Shown here one piece after another: positions 19,803-29,104 of a stretch of DNA of 64,000 nt. The position numbers were made by a program, and so were the translations under genes. The stretch comes from Bacteroidota bacterium (GTDB lineage Bacteria > Bacteroidota > Bacteroidia > Bacteroidales > Prolixibacteraceae). The stretch covers positions 1-64,000 of the forward strand of contig JAHEYU010000021.1 in the NCBI GenBank assembly GCA_023251435.1, given 5' to 3'. Each line of letters starts with the position of its first letter. The first letter of the stretch is position 1. The notes below the pieces were generated by a model. It saw nothing but the letters and a program-made list of their open reading frames with translations. It ran no database searches and was not told the DNA's origin.

Positions 19803-22800
19803 CTAAACTCCTTTATAATTCAAATTCGAAGGCATAAACTTTTCGATTATTTCAACGCTCACACCTTTACGGCGGGCATAATCTTCAACCTGGTCTTTAC
19901 CAATTTTCTCGAGACTGAAATATTTTGATTCAGGATGCACAAAGAATTCTCCACTCACCGAAGCTGTTGGGAACATCATAAAATGTTCGGTCAAAGTCAT
20001 TCCAATTTCATTAGCTTTCAGCATGTTGAACAGATTGGCCTTTTCGTGGTGCTCGGGACAGGCCGGATAGCCTATGGCTGGGCGGATTCCCTGGTAATCG
20101 ACATGAAACATTTCCTCCAAAGTCAGCTTTTCGTCAGGAACATAACCCCAGTATTCTTTGCGAACCTGTAGATGCAACAACTCGGCAAATGCTTCCGACA
20201 ATCGGTCGGCCAGAGATTCGAGCAGAATGGCATTGTAATCGTCGTGGTCGTCGTGGAATTTCTTCATCCATTTTTCGATGCCCACCCCGCCGGTTACGGC
20301 AAATGCGCCAAAATAATCGGTTTTACCGCTTTCAATTGGGGCGATAAAATCGGATAAACAATAGTTCGGCGAACCATGTTTTTTGGCTTCCTGCTGCCGA
20401 AGCTCATAAAAACGACCGGCTTCTTTCCTTCGGGTTTCGTCTTCGTAAACCACAATGTCGTCGCCATCGGCATTGGCGGGCCAGATTCCGAAGACACCGT
20501 TGGCCTGAACCATCTTCTCCGCTTCCATCCGATCGAGCATCCGATTGGCATCGGCATACAGTTTTCGGGCTTCTTCGCCCTGATGTTCGTCGTTCAGGAT
20601 ATCCGGAAATTTGCCTTTCAGCTCCCACACAAAGAAAAAGAAGGTCCAGTCGATAAATTTCCGGAGTTCCGAAATTGGGTAATCAATCAGTTGTTTGATG
20701 CCCACAAAATTGGGTTTATAAATCGGGGTATTGTCCCAGTCAATTTTCAGCTTATTGGCACGCGCTTCCTCAATTGACAGGTACTTTTTAGCCTTCTTCT
20801 GTCCGTGCAAATCGCGCACATTTTGATAGTCGTCACGAATTTCCTTCAGGAATTCCTGATTCCCGGAGAGCAGGTTCGAAACTACGCTCACTGCACGAGA
20901 TGCATCTTTGACATGAATTATCGCATTTTTATATTGCGGTGCAATTTTAACGGCAGCATGAATTTTCGAAGTGGTTGCTCCGCCAACCAGCAATGGCAGG
21001 TTCATACCCCGGCGTTCCATTTCGGTAGCCACATCCACCATAATTTCGAGCGACGGTGTAATCAGCCCGCTCAGACCAATGATGTCCACGTTTTCCGCAA
21101 TGGCCGTATCGAGGATTTTATCGGTCGGCACCATAACTCCCAAATCGATGACCCGGTAGTTGTTGCAGCCCAAAACCACGCCCACAATGTTTTTACCAAT
21201 GTCGTGCACGTCGCCTTTTACGGTAGCCATCAACACCACTTTTCGGTTGTCGGTGGTATCGAATTTGTCTTTATCGGCTTCGATGTACGGCAACAAATAA
21301 GCCACCGCTTTTTTCATCACGCGGGCCGATTTGATCACCTGCGGAAGGAACATTTTTCCGGTGCCAAACAAGTCGCCAACTACATTCATTCCGTCCATCA
21401 GCGGACCTTCGATGATGTTCAGAACAGGCGAGTATAGCGGCAGCGCTTCTGCCAGATCAATATCGATATAATCCGGCAAGCCTTTTACCAGCGCGTGTTC
21501 CAGCCGTTTTTCAACCGGAAGGTCGCGCCATTCGTCTTTTCGCTCTTCTTTGGCATCCTGTGCTTTTAAAGTCTGAGCGAATTCGAGCAACTCTTCGGTG
21601 GCATTCGGATTTTTATTCAGTACTAAATTCTCTACTTTTTCCAGAAAATCCTTCGGAATTTCATCGTAAATCTGCAACATTCCGGGATTCACAATACCCA
21701 TGTCGAGTCCGGCTTTTATGGCATGAAACAGGAAAACCGAATGGATGGCTTCGCGCACCTGATCGTTTCCGCGGAAACTGAATGACACATTGCTGATCCC
21801 GCCGCTGGTTTTGGCGTGTTTCAGATTTTTCTTGATCCAGCTAACCGCGTTGATAAAGTCAACCGCGTAATTCAGATGTTCCTCCATTCCGGTGCCGATG
21901 ATCAGGATGTTCGAATCGAAAATGATATCCTGTGGCGGAAAGTTGATCTCGTTGACAAGAATATTGTAGGCGCGTTGGCAGATTTCAATCCGTCGTTCGA
22001 ACGAATCGGCCTGACCGATTTCATCGAAAGCCATTACTACCACAGCCGCACCATACCGTTTCAGAAGTAGCGCTTGTTGGCGGAACACTGCTTCTCCTTC
22101 TTTCATGCTGATGGAATTCACAATCGCTTTGCCCTGAACACATTTCAGCCCTGCTTCAATCACTTCCCATTTTGACGAGTCGATCATCATCGGAACGCGG
22201 GCAATATCAGGTTCGGCCATCAGCAAATTCAGGAAAGTGACCATTTCTTTTTTGGCATCGAGCATGGCATCGTCCATATTGATGTCGATGACCTGCGCCC
22301 CTTCATCCACCTGATTGCGGGCAATGGCAATGGCTTCCTCATATTTTCCTTCGCGGATTAAACGGGCGAATTTACGCGAACCCGACACATTGCATCTTTC
22401 ACCAATATTCATAAACACCGACTCATGAGTCAATGTTACCGGTTCAAGTCCACTAAAGATCGTATGTTTATCCTTTTTCCTCCGGTGATGAGGTTTCGAT
22501 TTGGCTGCAATTTTGGCCAGTTCACGAATGTGATCGGGAGTTGTTCCACAGCAGCCACCAATGATATTTATAAATTTATTATCGAGAAAATCGCCGACCT
22601 GATGTGCCATTTCTGCAGGAGTTTCGTCGTATTCGCCAAATTGGTTGGGTAAACCGGCATTCGGATAGGCGCTGATGAAAAAGGATGATTTTTTCGAAAG
22701 TTCTTCCAGATACGGACGTAAATCACGGGCTCCCAGCGAGCAGTTCAGCCCGATTGAAAGCAGATCGATGTGTGAAACCGAAGTCAGGAAAGCCTCAACC

Positions 22801-23471
22801 GTTTGGCCTGAAAGAGTACGTCCGCTGGCATCGGTAATTGTTCCTGAAACCATCACCGGAAGCCGCATCCCGCGTTCTTCCAGTTCGTCCTCAATAGCAA
22901 AAAGTGCAGCTTTGGCATTCAGCGTATCGAAAATGGTTTCGACCAAAAGCAAATCGACTCCACCATCGAGCAAACCTTTCAACTGTTCACGATAGGATGC
23001 TTTTACCTCGTCAAAAGTTACCGAACGGAAACCCGGATCGTTAACATCTGGAGAAAGCGAAAGCGTTTTATTCATCGGACCGATTGCACCAGCCACATAG
23101 CGCGGTTTCTCCGGATTTTTTGCCGTGAACTCCGCGGCGACTTCAACAGCCAGCTTAGCCGATTGCAGGTTAAGCTGATACACCCACTCTTCCAGATGGT
23201 AATCGGCCTGCGAAATACTGGTTGAGTTGAACGTATTGGTTTCGATAATGTCGGCGCCTGCTTCCAAAAATTGCGCATGAATTTCGCGGATGACTTCAGG
23301 TTTAGTGATCGAAAGCAAGTCGTTGTTGCCTTTCAAATCGTACTGAAAATCAGTAAAAATAGTACCCCGGAAATCCTCTTCCGACAAGCGGTGTTTCTGA
23401 ATCATGGTTCCCATGGCGCCGTCGAGCACCAACACCCGCGATTCGAGATCGTGTTGTATATTGTATTTCAT
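19803..23471 (-). CDS. metH: B12-dependent methionine synthase (start set to MKYNIQHDL; track ORF starts at 23525)
   Basis: homocysteine-binding [11 protein letters not shown]...GGCCGT; pterin domain [16 protein letters not shown]; cobalamin site [22 protein letters not shown]; AdoMet activation domain [16 protein letters not shown]. Confidence 0.97.
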   Translation of the reverse strand: MKYNIQHDLESRVLVLDGAMGTMIQKHRLSEEDFRGTIFTDFQYDLKGNNDLLSITKPEVIREIHAQFLEAGADIIETNTFNSTSISQADYHLEEWVYQLNLQSAKLAVEVAAEFTAKNPEKPRYVAGAIGPMNKTLSLSPDVNDPGFRSVTFDEVKASYREQLKGLLDGGVDLLLVETIFDTLNAKAALFAIEDELEERGMRLPVMVSGTITDASGRTLSGQTVEAFLTSVSHIDLLSIGLNCSLGARDLRPYLEELSKKSSFFISAYPNAGLPNQFGEYDETPAEMAHQVGDFLDNKFINIIGGCCGTTPDHIRELAKIAAKSKPHHRRKKDKHTIFSGLEPVTLTHESVFMNIGERCNVSGSRKFARLIREGKYEEAIAIARNQVDEGAQVIDINMDDAMLDAKKEMVTFLNLLMAEPDIARVPMMIDSSKWEVIEAGLKCVQGKAIVNSISMKEGEAVFRQQALLLKRYGAAVVVMAFDEIGQADSFERRIEICQRAYNILVNEINFPPQDIIFDSNILIIGTGMEEHLNYAVDFINAVSWIKKNLKHAKTSGGISNVSFSFRGNDQVREAIHSVFLFHAIKAGLDMGIVNPGMLQIYDEIPKDFLEKVENLVLNKNPNATEELLEFAQTLKAQDAKEERKDEWRDLPVEKRLEHALVKGLPDYIDIDLAEALPLYSPVLNIIEGPLMDGMNVVGDLFGTGKMFLPQVIKSARVMKKAVAYLLPYIEADKDKFDTTDNRKVVLMATVKGDVHDIGKNIVGVVLGCNNYRVIDLGVMVPTDKILDTAIAENVDIIGLSGLITPSLEIMVDVATEMERRGMNLPLLVGGATTSKIHAAVKIAPQYKNAIIHVKDASRAVSVVSNLLSGNQEFLKEIRDDYQNVRDLHGQKKAKKYLSIEEARANKLKIDWDNTPIYKPNFVGIKQLIDYPISELRKFIDWTFFFFVWELKGKFPDILNDEHQGEEARKLYADANRMLDRMEAEKMVQANGVFGIWPANADGDDIVVYEDETRRKEAGRFYELRQQEAKKHGSPNYCLSDFIAPIESGKTDYFGAFAVTGGVGIEKWMKKFHDDHDDYNAILLESLADRLSEAFAELLHLQVRKEYWGYVPDEKLTLEEMFHVDYQGIRPAIGYPACPEHHEKANLFNMLKANEIGMTLTEHFMMFPTASVSGEFFVHPESKYFSLEKIGKDQVEDYARRKGVSVEIIEKFMPSNLNYKGV

Positions 23472-23474
23472 TAT

Positions 23475-23511
23475 AAGCCCCCTTCCTAACCTTCCCCCGT
23501 GAGGGGAAGGA
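23475..23511. repeat. palindromic repeat upstream of metH
   Basis: AGCCCCCTTCCTAACCTTCCCCCGTGAGGGGAAGGAA. Confidence 0.55.
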
Positions 23512-23573
23512 ACCGGATATTGCATTTTTAGTTTATATTTCTTTTTACTTAGTGTTCTTGGTGCCCTTTGTGG

Positions 23574-24389
23574 TTAAATGAGTTGCCTTAATTTCATTTT
23601 AAACTGCCCACGGATACCAATTTTATCGCAGCAAATAATTACTGCCGAGAGTATCTCAGGAAACTGCTCCGTTTGCTGTGTTACCTGCTGCACATCATCT
23701 GGCACCTGTACCAAATTACCAAACGTAGTTGCCAGCGCATCAGCCAAAGCGGTGTTTCGGCAAATAATCATAGTCGCATCGGTTTTGCCTAAACTCACCG
23801 ACGGACCAACTGTTCCGGCGGAAGTACAAACTCCCAGCGGCGATTCGGAAGCCTGAATTTCGATGCCAATCTTTTCCGACAAAGGTGAACTTCCGGCATA
23901 AACAGACATCAGCAAATATCGTTCAATTTTCAGGAAAATATCACCACCATTTTCAACCACCAATTCCTGAATTCCAAATTGTTGCATCAAATGTCTCCCA
24001 ACCATTTCTGAAAAAGCACCGGCCACGGAAGCCATCGGCCCCACTCCGGCACGATTGGCAGCTTCAGCCATGACCTTAACAATTTCGGGGGCATTCGGTT
24101 CTACCGGATGTGGTTCGAACGTCTTTCCAAAGACCGGATCTGTCAGCAAATATGCCTCCATTTCCGATCGCAACTGCACCACTTTTGAGTGGGCAACTTC
24201 CTTCATTTCTTCCCGGAACGAAGCCGGATCAACGCCAATCCACAAGTCCGTTTCCTTGTAATTCACCACAAACGACCGAAATCGTTGCTTTGAAAACTGG
24301 TTGCGATATGTGCGAGGTTCAAAGCCTCCCCCAACCCCTCCAAACGGAGGGGAGAAAGAACCAGCATTCGTAGATTTATCCTTAATCAT
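23574..24389 (-). CDS. UPF0280/COG2122 family protein
   Basis: FEPRTYRNQF...VNYKETDLWIGVD, PMASVAGAFSEMVG, VENGGDIFL, GVCTSAGTVGPSVS; N-terminal 15 or so aa encoded by repeat. Confidence 0.85.
   Translation of the reverse strand: MIKDKSTNAGSFSPPFGGVGGGFEPRTYRNQFSKQRFRSFVVNYKETDLWIGVDPASFREEMKEVAHSKVVQLRSEMEAYLLTDPVFGKTFEPHPVEPNAPEIVKVMAEAANRAGVGPMASVAGAFSEMVGRHLMQQFGIQELVVENGGDIFLKIERYLLMSVYAGSSPLSEKIGIEIQASESPLGVCTSAGTVGPSVSLGKTDATMIICRNTALADALATTFGNLVQVPDDVQQVTQQTEQFPEILSAVIICCDKIGIRGQFKMKLRQLI
24321..24358. repeat. palindromic repeat inside the 5' end of the UPF0280 CDS
   Basis: AAAGCCTCCCCCAACCCCTCCAAACGGAGGGGAGAAA, encodes FSPPFGGVGGGF. Confidence 0.6.
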
Positions 24390-24440
24390 TGTAAAAAATG
24401 CACCTCAATGAATATATATTATGCACTTGCAGCACCGAAA

Positions 24441-24472
24441 GTCTCCCCGTTTGGGGAGATTTAGAGGGGTCC
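24441..24472. repeat. palindromic repeat abutting the NIL-ferredoxin stop codon
   Basis: GTCTCCCCGTTTGGGGAGATTTAGAGGGGT; same family as 26253..26281. Confidence 0.6.
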
Positions 24473-24473
24473 A

Positions 24474-24893
24474 TTATTCCCTAAAATCTATCTTAAACAA
24501 ATTCAGCGGACAAGCCGGAACGCAAAGTTCGCAAACAATACACTTTTCAGGATCGAATTGCAGTTCCCATTTTTCAGGATCCATTTGCAAAGCGCCTGCA
24601 AAACAAACCGCGGTGCAATTTCCACAACTGATACAGCGAATATGATCCCAGGTAATTTTCTTATTCAACGGCTCGCAACTCACCTGATTTGCTTTCAGAT
24701 AAGCGATTCCGTTTTTCAGGTTGGTAGTGGTTCCTTCCAGTTCCAGCACCAAACTTCCGGTCTTCCCCGGCCAAACTTCAGCACGAAGAATATTAATCCG
24801 AATGTCGAAATCTTTTACCAAATGATAGCTAAACGGCTGATCTCCACTTTGTGGCGGAAACTTCAGCACATATCTTTTTTTCTGCATTTTCAT
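24474..24893 (-). CDS. NIL domain + 2x[4Fe-4S] ferredoxin protein (start set to MKMQKKRYVLKFP; track ORF starts at 24992)
   Basis: CISCGNCTAVC and CIVCELCVPACP clusters preceded by a NIL domain. Confidence 0.9.
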   Translation of the reverse strand: MKMQKKRYVLKFPPQSGDQPFSYHLVKDFDIRINILRAEVWPGKTGSLVLELEGTTTNLKNGIAYLKANQVSCEPLNKKITWDHIRCISCGNCTAVCFAGALQMDPEKWELQFDPEKCIVCELCVPACPLNLFKIDFRE

Positions 24894-24900
24894 CTCAAGA

Positions 24901-24937
24901 AATTTACAATTTACTGATTTACAATTTACTATTGAAG
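24901..24937. repeat. low-complexity direct repeat
   Basis: AATTTACAATTTACTGATTTACAATTTACT; related to 26189..26218. Confidence 0.5.
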
Positions 24938-25032
24938 AAGTGCGGAGTGCATTAAGTTTCAAGTTCTTCTGACTTCGGTCTTTTCTGAACACTGCGACTG
25001 GCCACTGAACACTTTCTTCTGACTTCCATCTT

Positions 25033-26181
25033 TCATCTCTCTTTCAGTGATTTCAATGAGGTATTGGTCGGGAACATCTGAACCGGTTTGCTGATTTCGA
25101 ACTCACCGGCCAGAATCGATTGTTTCAGGATTTCAGCAATTTTACGGGCTTTGCTTAGGCTCGAAACCGGCGCTGTCCGAATCTTTTTCCCCTGAACTTC
25201 AATTTCTCCTGAACGCAATTCCGCATAAGTTACACGACCCAAAGCAGGAGCTCCTTCTACTCCGTAATCGCAAACCGTTGTTTCAATCTGCTCGTTCCTG
25301 ATGGAGACATTTTTTGCGATGTCGGCATTCAGCACGGGAATTGGGATTCCGATCCCCACGAATAAACTCACGCCGTATTTTTCGTAATAAGCTGCCTGCA
25401 AAAATTCCGACGACATTTCTTTCAAATTGCCCATCACGGCCAGCGTAGCCGAATTTCCTACCGGAACGCCGTATTCATTTTTCGGTTTCGAGGTGTTGAA
25501 CTGCGTTCCCGGCCAAACCACAAATCCTTGTGTTCCGCCGAGAAAAATTCGGGTTCCGATGCCAATAGTTTTCATTTCCGGGTCGTTCAGCAACGGACTC
25601 AGTTCTCCGGAAGTGGAATAGGTGGCATTGCGCATGTTGGGAAGCAAATTTCCCATGTACGTGTATTTCATTTGCGAAGTAGAATTCACCGCCACGGGAT
25701 AATTCTGATAGGCATTGCGCGGATTGAACAGAATCATTTCGTTCACCGTTTCCTTGTTGATGATGGTTTTGATGTGTTTCCGCGGGTAACAATCGGTACC
25801 TTTTCCCCAGGCTTCCAGTTCTACATCTTTGCCATCAACTAAGTCCTGAATCACATGTGCCCCGCCATATTTCGGATTCTCAGGATCGCAGGCCGTTGCG
25901 CCAATGTAGGTATCAACAGCAGCCAAACCTTCGTACGCAGGCACTCCGTTCAATCGTATTTTTTCCATCCGGATGGGTGGATTGGCGTGGCCAAAATTGA
26001 CAATCGCACCTGACGAGCACATGGCTCCAAAAGTAGCTGTGGTAACCACATCCACTTTTTCGGCTATTTCTTCAGGAGTAGCAGTTAAAGCCATTTGCGA
26101 AACTTCCTCAGCAGTCAGAACTACCGCTTCGCCCCGACGGATTTTTTCGTTGATTTCTTCGTATGTTTTTTGAATGCTCAT
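25033..26181 (-). CDS. homocysteine biosynthesis protein (DUF39/COG1900), no CBS domains
   Basis: VVTTATFGAMCSSGAIVNFGH, GGAHVIQDLVDG, GTDCYPRK, RIFLGGTQGFVVWPGTQF. Confidence 0.88.
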   Translation of the reverse strand: MSIQKTYEEINEKIRRGEAVVLTAEEVSQMALTATPEEIAEKVDVVTTATFGAMCSSGAIVNFGHANPPIRMEKIRLNGVPAYEGLAAVDTYIGATACDPENPKYGGAHVIQDLVDGKDVELEAWGKGTDCYPRKHIKTIINKETVNEMILFNPRNAYQNYPVAVNSTSQMKYTYMGNLLPNMRNATYSTSGELSPLLNDPEMKTIGIGTRIFLGGTQGFVVWPGTQFNTSKPKNEYGVPVGNSATLAVMGNLKEMSSEFLQAAYYEKYGVSLFVGIGIPIPVLNADIAKNVSIRNEQIETTVCDYGVEGAPALGRVTYAELRSGEIEVQGKKIRTAPVSSLSKARKIAEILKQSILAGEFEISKPVQMFPTNTSLKSLKER

Positions 26182-26252
26182 GAATATATTTACGATTTAA
26201 TGATTTACAATTTACTGGCAATGCCCAGAGTTTGTTTTATAGGGGATTTTTC

Positions 26253-26281
26253 AAGTCTCCCCTTTGGGGAGATTTAGTGGG
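26253..26281. repeat. palindromic repeat between riboswitch and DUF39 gene
   Basis: AAGTCTCCCCTTTGGGGAGATTTAGTGGG. Confidence 0.6.
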
Positions 26282-26359
26282 ACTTTTTTAGCACATGCAC
26301 ATATTAGAAAAATACATGAAACTAAGGAAGTAATGATTTGAGTGTTTCTTCATTTTCTT

Positions 26360-26466
26360 GTTTAAATTATAATTCCGTTTCCGGCCGGGTATTGGCACCT
26401 TTTCTGTTTCAGCTGGTTGCCAGAGTTTCGCTGAGCCCGATCTCTCCGCTCTTCTTTATAATCAAA
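26360..26466 (-). ncRNA. SAM-I (S-box) riboswitch
   Basis: minus strand: GATTATAAAGAAGAGCGGAGAGATCGGGCTCAGCGAAACTCTGGCAACCAGCTGAAACAGAAAAGGTGCCAATACCCGGCC...TTATAAT; P1 ATTATAA/TTATAAT, P3 core GGCAACC, AAGGTGCcAAT. Confidence 0.9.
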
Positions 26467-26501
26467 CAATCAGTTTGTGCGAGGATTATTTGATAATGAG
26501 G

Positions 26502-26533
26502 CAAAAATAAGCTCAAAAAACCGATTTGGCAAA
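26502..26533 (-). promoter_or_regulatory. Bacteroidota-type promoter for riboswitch transcript
   Basis: minus strand TTTG-N20-TATTTTTG (TTTG / TAnnTTTG). Confidence 0.5.
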
Positions 26534-26694
26534 CAAAACCTGATTTTGAGTGAGGAGTTTTAGTAAAAGTTGATGTTTTAATTACGAATTGCAATCTATC
26601 TTTACTTATTATTACATATAAATGCAGGTTCTCCTGTGTAGTCCGTCCTTTCATCAATAATTTTTACATTTGCAGCATCAAAAAATCGAAAGTC

Positions 26695-28170
26695 ATGATT
26701 CAGGAAATACAAATTTACAACACACTTACCCGCAAGAAAGAAGTTTTTGAACCGCTGGTTCCCGGCAAGGTTGGGTTGTACGTTTGTGGGCCTACCGTTT
26801 ATGGCCCGCCACATTTGGGCCATGCCCGCTCGGCCATTAGTTTCGATTTGGTGTTTCGTTTCCTGAAACAGATTGGCTACAAAGTTCGCTATGTGCGCAA
26901 CATCACCGATGTGGGCCATTTGGTGGCCGATGCCGATGAGGGCGAAGACAAAATTGCCCAGCAAGCCAAACTTGACGAGCTGGAACCGATGGAGGTGGTG
27001 CAGAAATATACCAACATGTATCATGAGGCGATGGCCATGCTTAACCTCGAATCGCCCAGCATTGAGCCACGCGCTTCGGGCCATATTATTGAACAGATTG
27101 AAGAAGTGAAGAAAATATTGAGCTCAGGATATGCTTATGAAAGCAATGGATCGGTGTATTTCGATGTGGAAAAATTTGCTTCTGAAAATGAATACGGAAA
27201 ACTGTCGGGCCGGAAAATTGAAGATTTGCTTTGCAATACCCGCACTTTAGATGGACAGGACGAAAAACGCTCCGGACTGGATTTTGCCATCTGGAAAAAA
27301 GCTTCGCCCGAACACATTATGCGGTGGCCTTCGCCCTGGAGCGACGGATTTCCGGGCTGGCACATGGAATGTACGGCCATGAGTTGCAAATACCTGGGCG
27401 AAACATTCGACATTCACGGCGGCGGAATGGATTTGACGTTTCCGCACCACGAAGCAGAAATGGCACAGGCACAGGCAGCCCACGGAAAACCTGCCGTTCG
27501 CTACTGGATGCACAATAACATGATTACTCTGAACGGGCAGAAAATGGGCAAATCGCTTGGAAACGCCATTTCGCTGGAACAGTTTTTCAATGGCGATCAC
27601 CCTTTGCTCGAAATGGCCTACAGCCCAATGACCATACGTTTTTTCATGTTACAAGCACACTACCGCAGCACACTCGATTTCTCGAACGAAGCACTTCAGG
27701 CCTCGGAAAAAGGACTGGAACGTCTGATGAAAGCAGTTGCTAAAATTGAAACCTTACCTGTTTCTACTGTTTCATCAGTAAATATTGCTGAATTATCGGC
27801 CAATTGTTATACCGCTATGGCCGACGATATGAACAGCCCGATTGCCATGAGTTATTTATTTGAAGGGGTAAAGATCATTAACTCGGTAGCCGATGGAAAA
27901 TCAACAATTACTTCTGTAGATCGTGAAGCCTTAAAAATGCTTTTCAATGCTTTTGTGTTCGATATCTTTGGGTTGAAAGCAGAAGGTCAGGTTGATTCAG
28001 GAAACAGCGAAGTGCTGAACGAAGTAGTCGGTTTACTGATGAAACTTCGCGCTGAAGCCAAAGCCAACAAAGATTGGGCAACTTCGGATAAAATCCGCAA
28101 CGAACTTGCCGCAATTGGCTTCGACATTAAAGATGGAAAAGACGGAGTGAGCTGGGAGTTGAAGAAGTAG
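26695..28170 (+). CDS. cysS: cysteinyl-tRNA synthetase
   Basis: [44 protein letters not shown]. Confidence 0.97.
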   Translation: MIQEIQIYNTLTRKKEVFEPLVPGKVGLYVCGPTVYGPPHLGHARSAISFDLVFRFLKQIGYKVRYVRNITDVGHLVADADEGEDKIAQQAKLDELEPMEVVQKYTNMYHEAMAMLNLESPSIEPRASGHIIEQIEEVKKILSSGYAYESNGSVYFDVEKFASENEYGKLSGRKIEDLLCNTRTLDGQDEKRSGLDFAIWKKASPEHIMRWPSPWSDGFPGWHMECTAMSCKYLGETFDIHGGGMDLTFPHHEAEMAQAQAAHGKPAVRYWMHNNMITLNGQKMGKSLGNAISLEQFFNGDHPLLEMAYSPMTIRFFMLQAHYRSTLDFSNEALQASEKGLERLMKAVAKIETLPVSTVSSVNIAELSANCYTAMADDMNSPIAMSYLFEGVKIINSVADGKSTITSVDREALKMLFNAFVFDIFGLKAEGQVDSGNSEVLNEVVGLLMKLRAEAKANKDWATSDKIRNELAAIGFDIKDGKDGVSWELKK

Positions 28171-28218
28171 GCAGTATTCAGTCGCAGTTTGCAATTCATG
28201 TTCAATAACAATTCCCTT

Positions 28219-28236
28219 TTGTAACATACGTTACAA
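28219..28236 (+). promoter_or_regulatory. candidate CRP/FNR-superfamily operator
   Basis: perfect inverted repeat TTGTAAC-ATAC-GTTACAA upstream of nrfHA. Confidence 0.5.
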
Positions 28237-28318
28237 TTTAATCCACTTAATAGCTGTAATTTTATGTTGCAGATTGAAAATCAGATAAAAAGCTGGTTTC
28301 TGCCAAAACCTTACAGCT

Positions 28319-28510
28319 ATGAAACGAGCATGTTTGCTAAATTCTAAAACACCGGTAAAGACGTTAACATGTGAGTTCCATACGACAATTAAAAAACAAA
28401 TTGTTTTCGTATGAAACGAGCCATGAGCGATAATCTCACACAGACAAATGATTATAGTTGGCGAGTTCCATGTGACAATTAAAAAACGAATTATAAACAC
28501 ATGAAATTCA
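28319..28510 (+). repeat. duplicated translation-initiation region upstream of nrfH
   Basis: GAGTTCCATnnGACAATTAAAAAACrAATT at 28373 and 28463 (90 bp apart), each followed by ATGAAA. Confidence 0.65.
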
Positions 28511-29082
28511 TATTGCATTTTCTTCCTCCGAAAGCCTGGAGATTCCCGGTTCTGCTGCTAGCCGGAATTTTTATAGGCTTATTTTTCTTCCTGTTTTATG
28601 TGAGCAAAGCCTATTCGTATTTATCGGACGAGCCTGAGACCTGCGTGAATTGTCACATCATGGCACCGCAATATGCCACCTGGGGGCACAGTTCGCACCG
28701 CGAATACACCAATTGCAACGACTGCCATGTACCGCACAACAACGTTTTCAACAAATACTTTTTTAAGGCCAAAGACGGAATGCGCCATGCATCCATGTTT
28801 GCCTTGAGGTTGGAGCCTCAGGTTATCTTTATTCATGAGGCCGGACGGGATGTGGTTCATCAGAATTGTGTCCGCTGTCATTCCAAATTATTGGTTGATC
28901 CGAAGTTGAGCGCTTCGGTAAAAGATTTGCACGCCCAACGAACCGACCGTGTTTGCTGGGAATGCCACCGCGAAGTTCCTCACGGAAGGGTGAATAGTTT
29001 GAGCAGCACACCCAATGCAAGGGTTCCTTTGCCTGAAAGTCCGGTTCCGGATTGGCTAAAAAAAGCAATGTCAGATAAATAA
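28501..29082 (+). CDS. nrfH: cytochrome c nitrite reductase small subunit
   Basis: N-terminal TM; four CxxCH (CVNCH, CNDCH, CVRCH, CWECH). Confidence 0.93.
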   Translation: MKFILHFLPPKAWRFPVLLLAGIFIGLFFFLFYVSKAYSYLSDEPETCVNCHIMAPQYATWGHSSHREYTNCNDCHVPHNNVFNKYFFKAKDGMRHASMFALRLEPQVIFIHEAGRDVVHQNCVRCHSKLLVDPKLSASVKDLHAQRTDRVCWECHREVPHGRVNSLSSTPNARVPLPESPVPDWLKKAMSDK

Positions 29083-29104
29083 TAACAATAAAATACATAT
29101 CCAA

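Noticed and set aside
20805-21437. 210-aa plus-strand ORF rich in His/Asn
   Set aside because: Antisense to the cobalamin domain of metH; composition mirrors metH codon usage.
23471-23525. Extended metH N-terminus [18 protein letters not shown]
   Set aside because: It is translation of the palindromic repeat; family start fits MKYNIQHDL.
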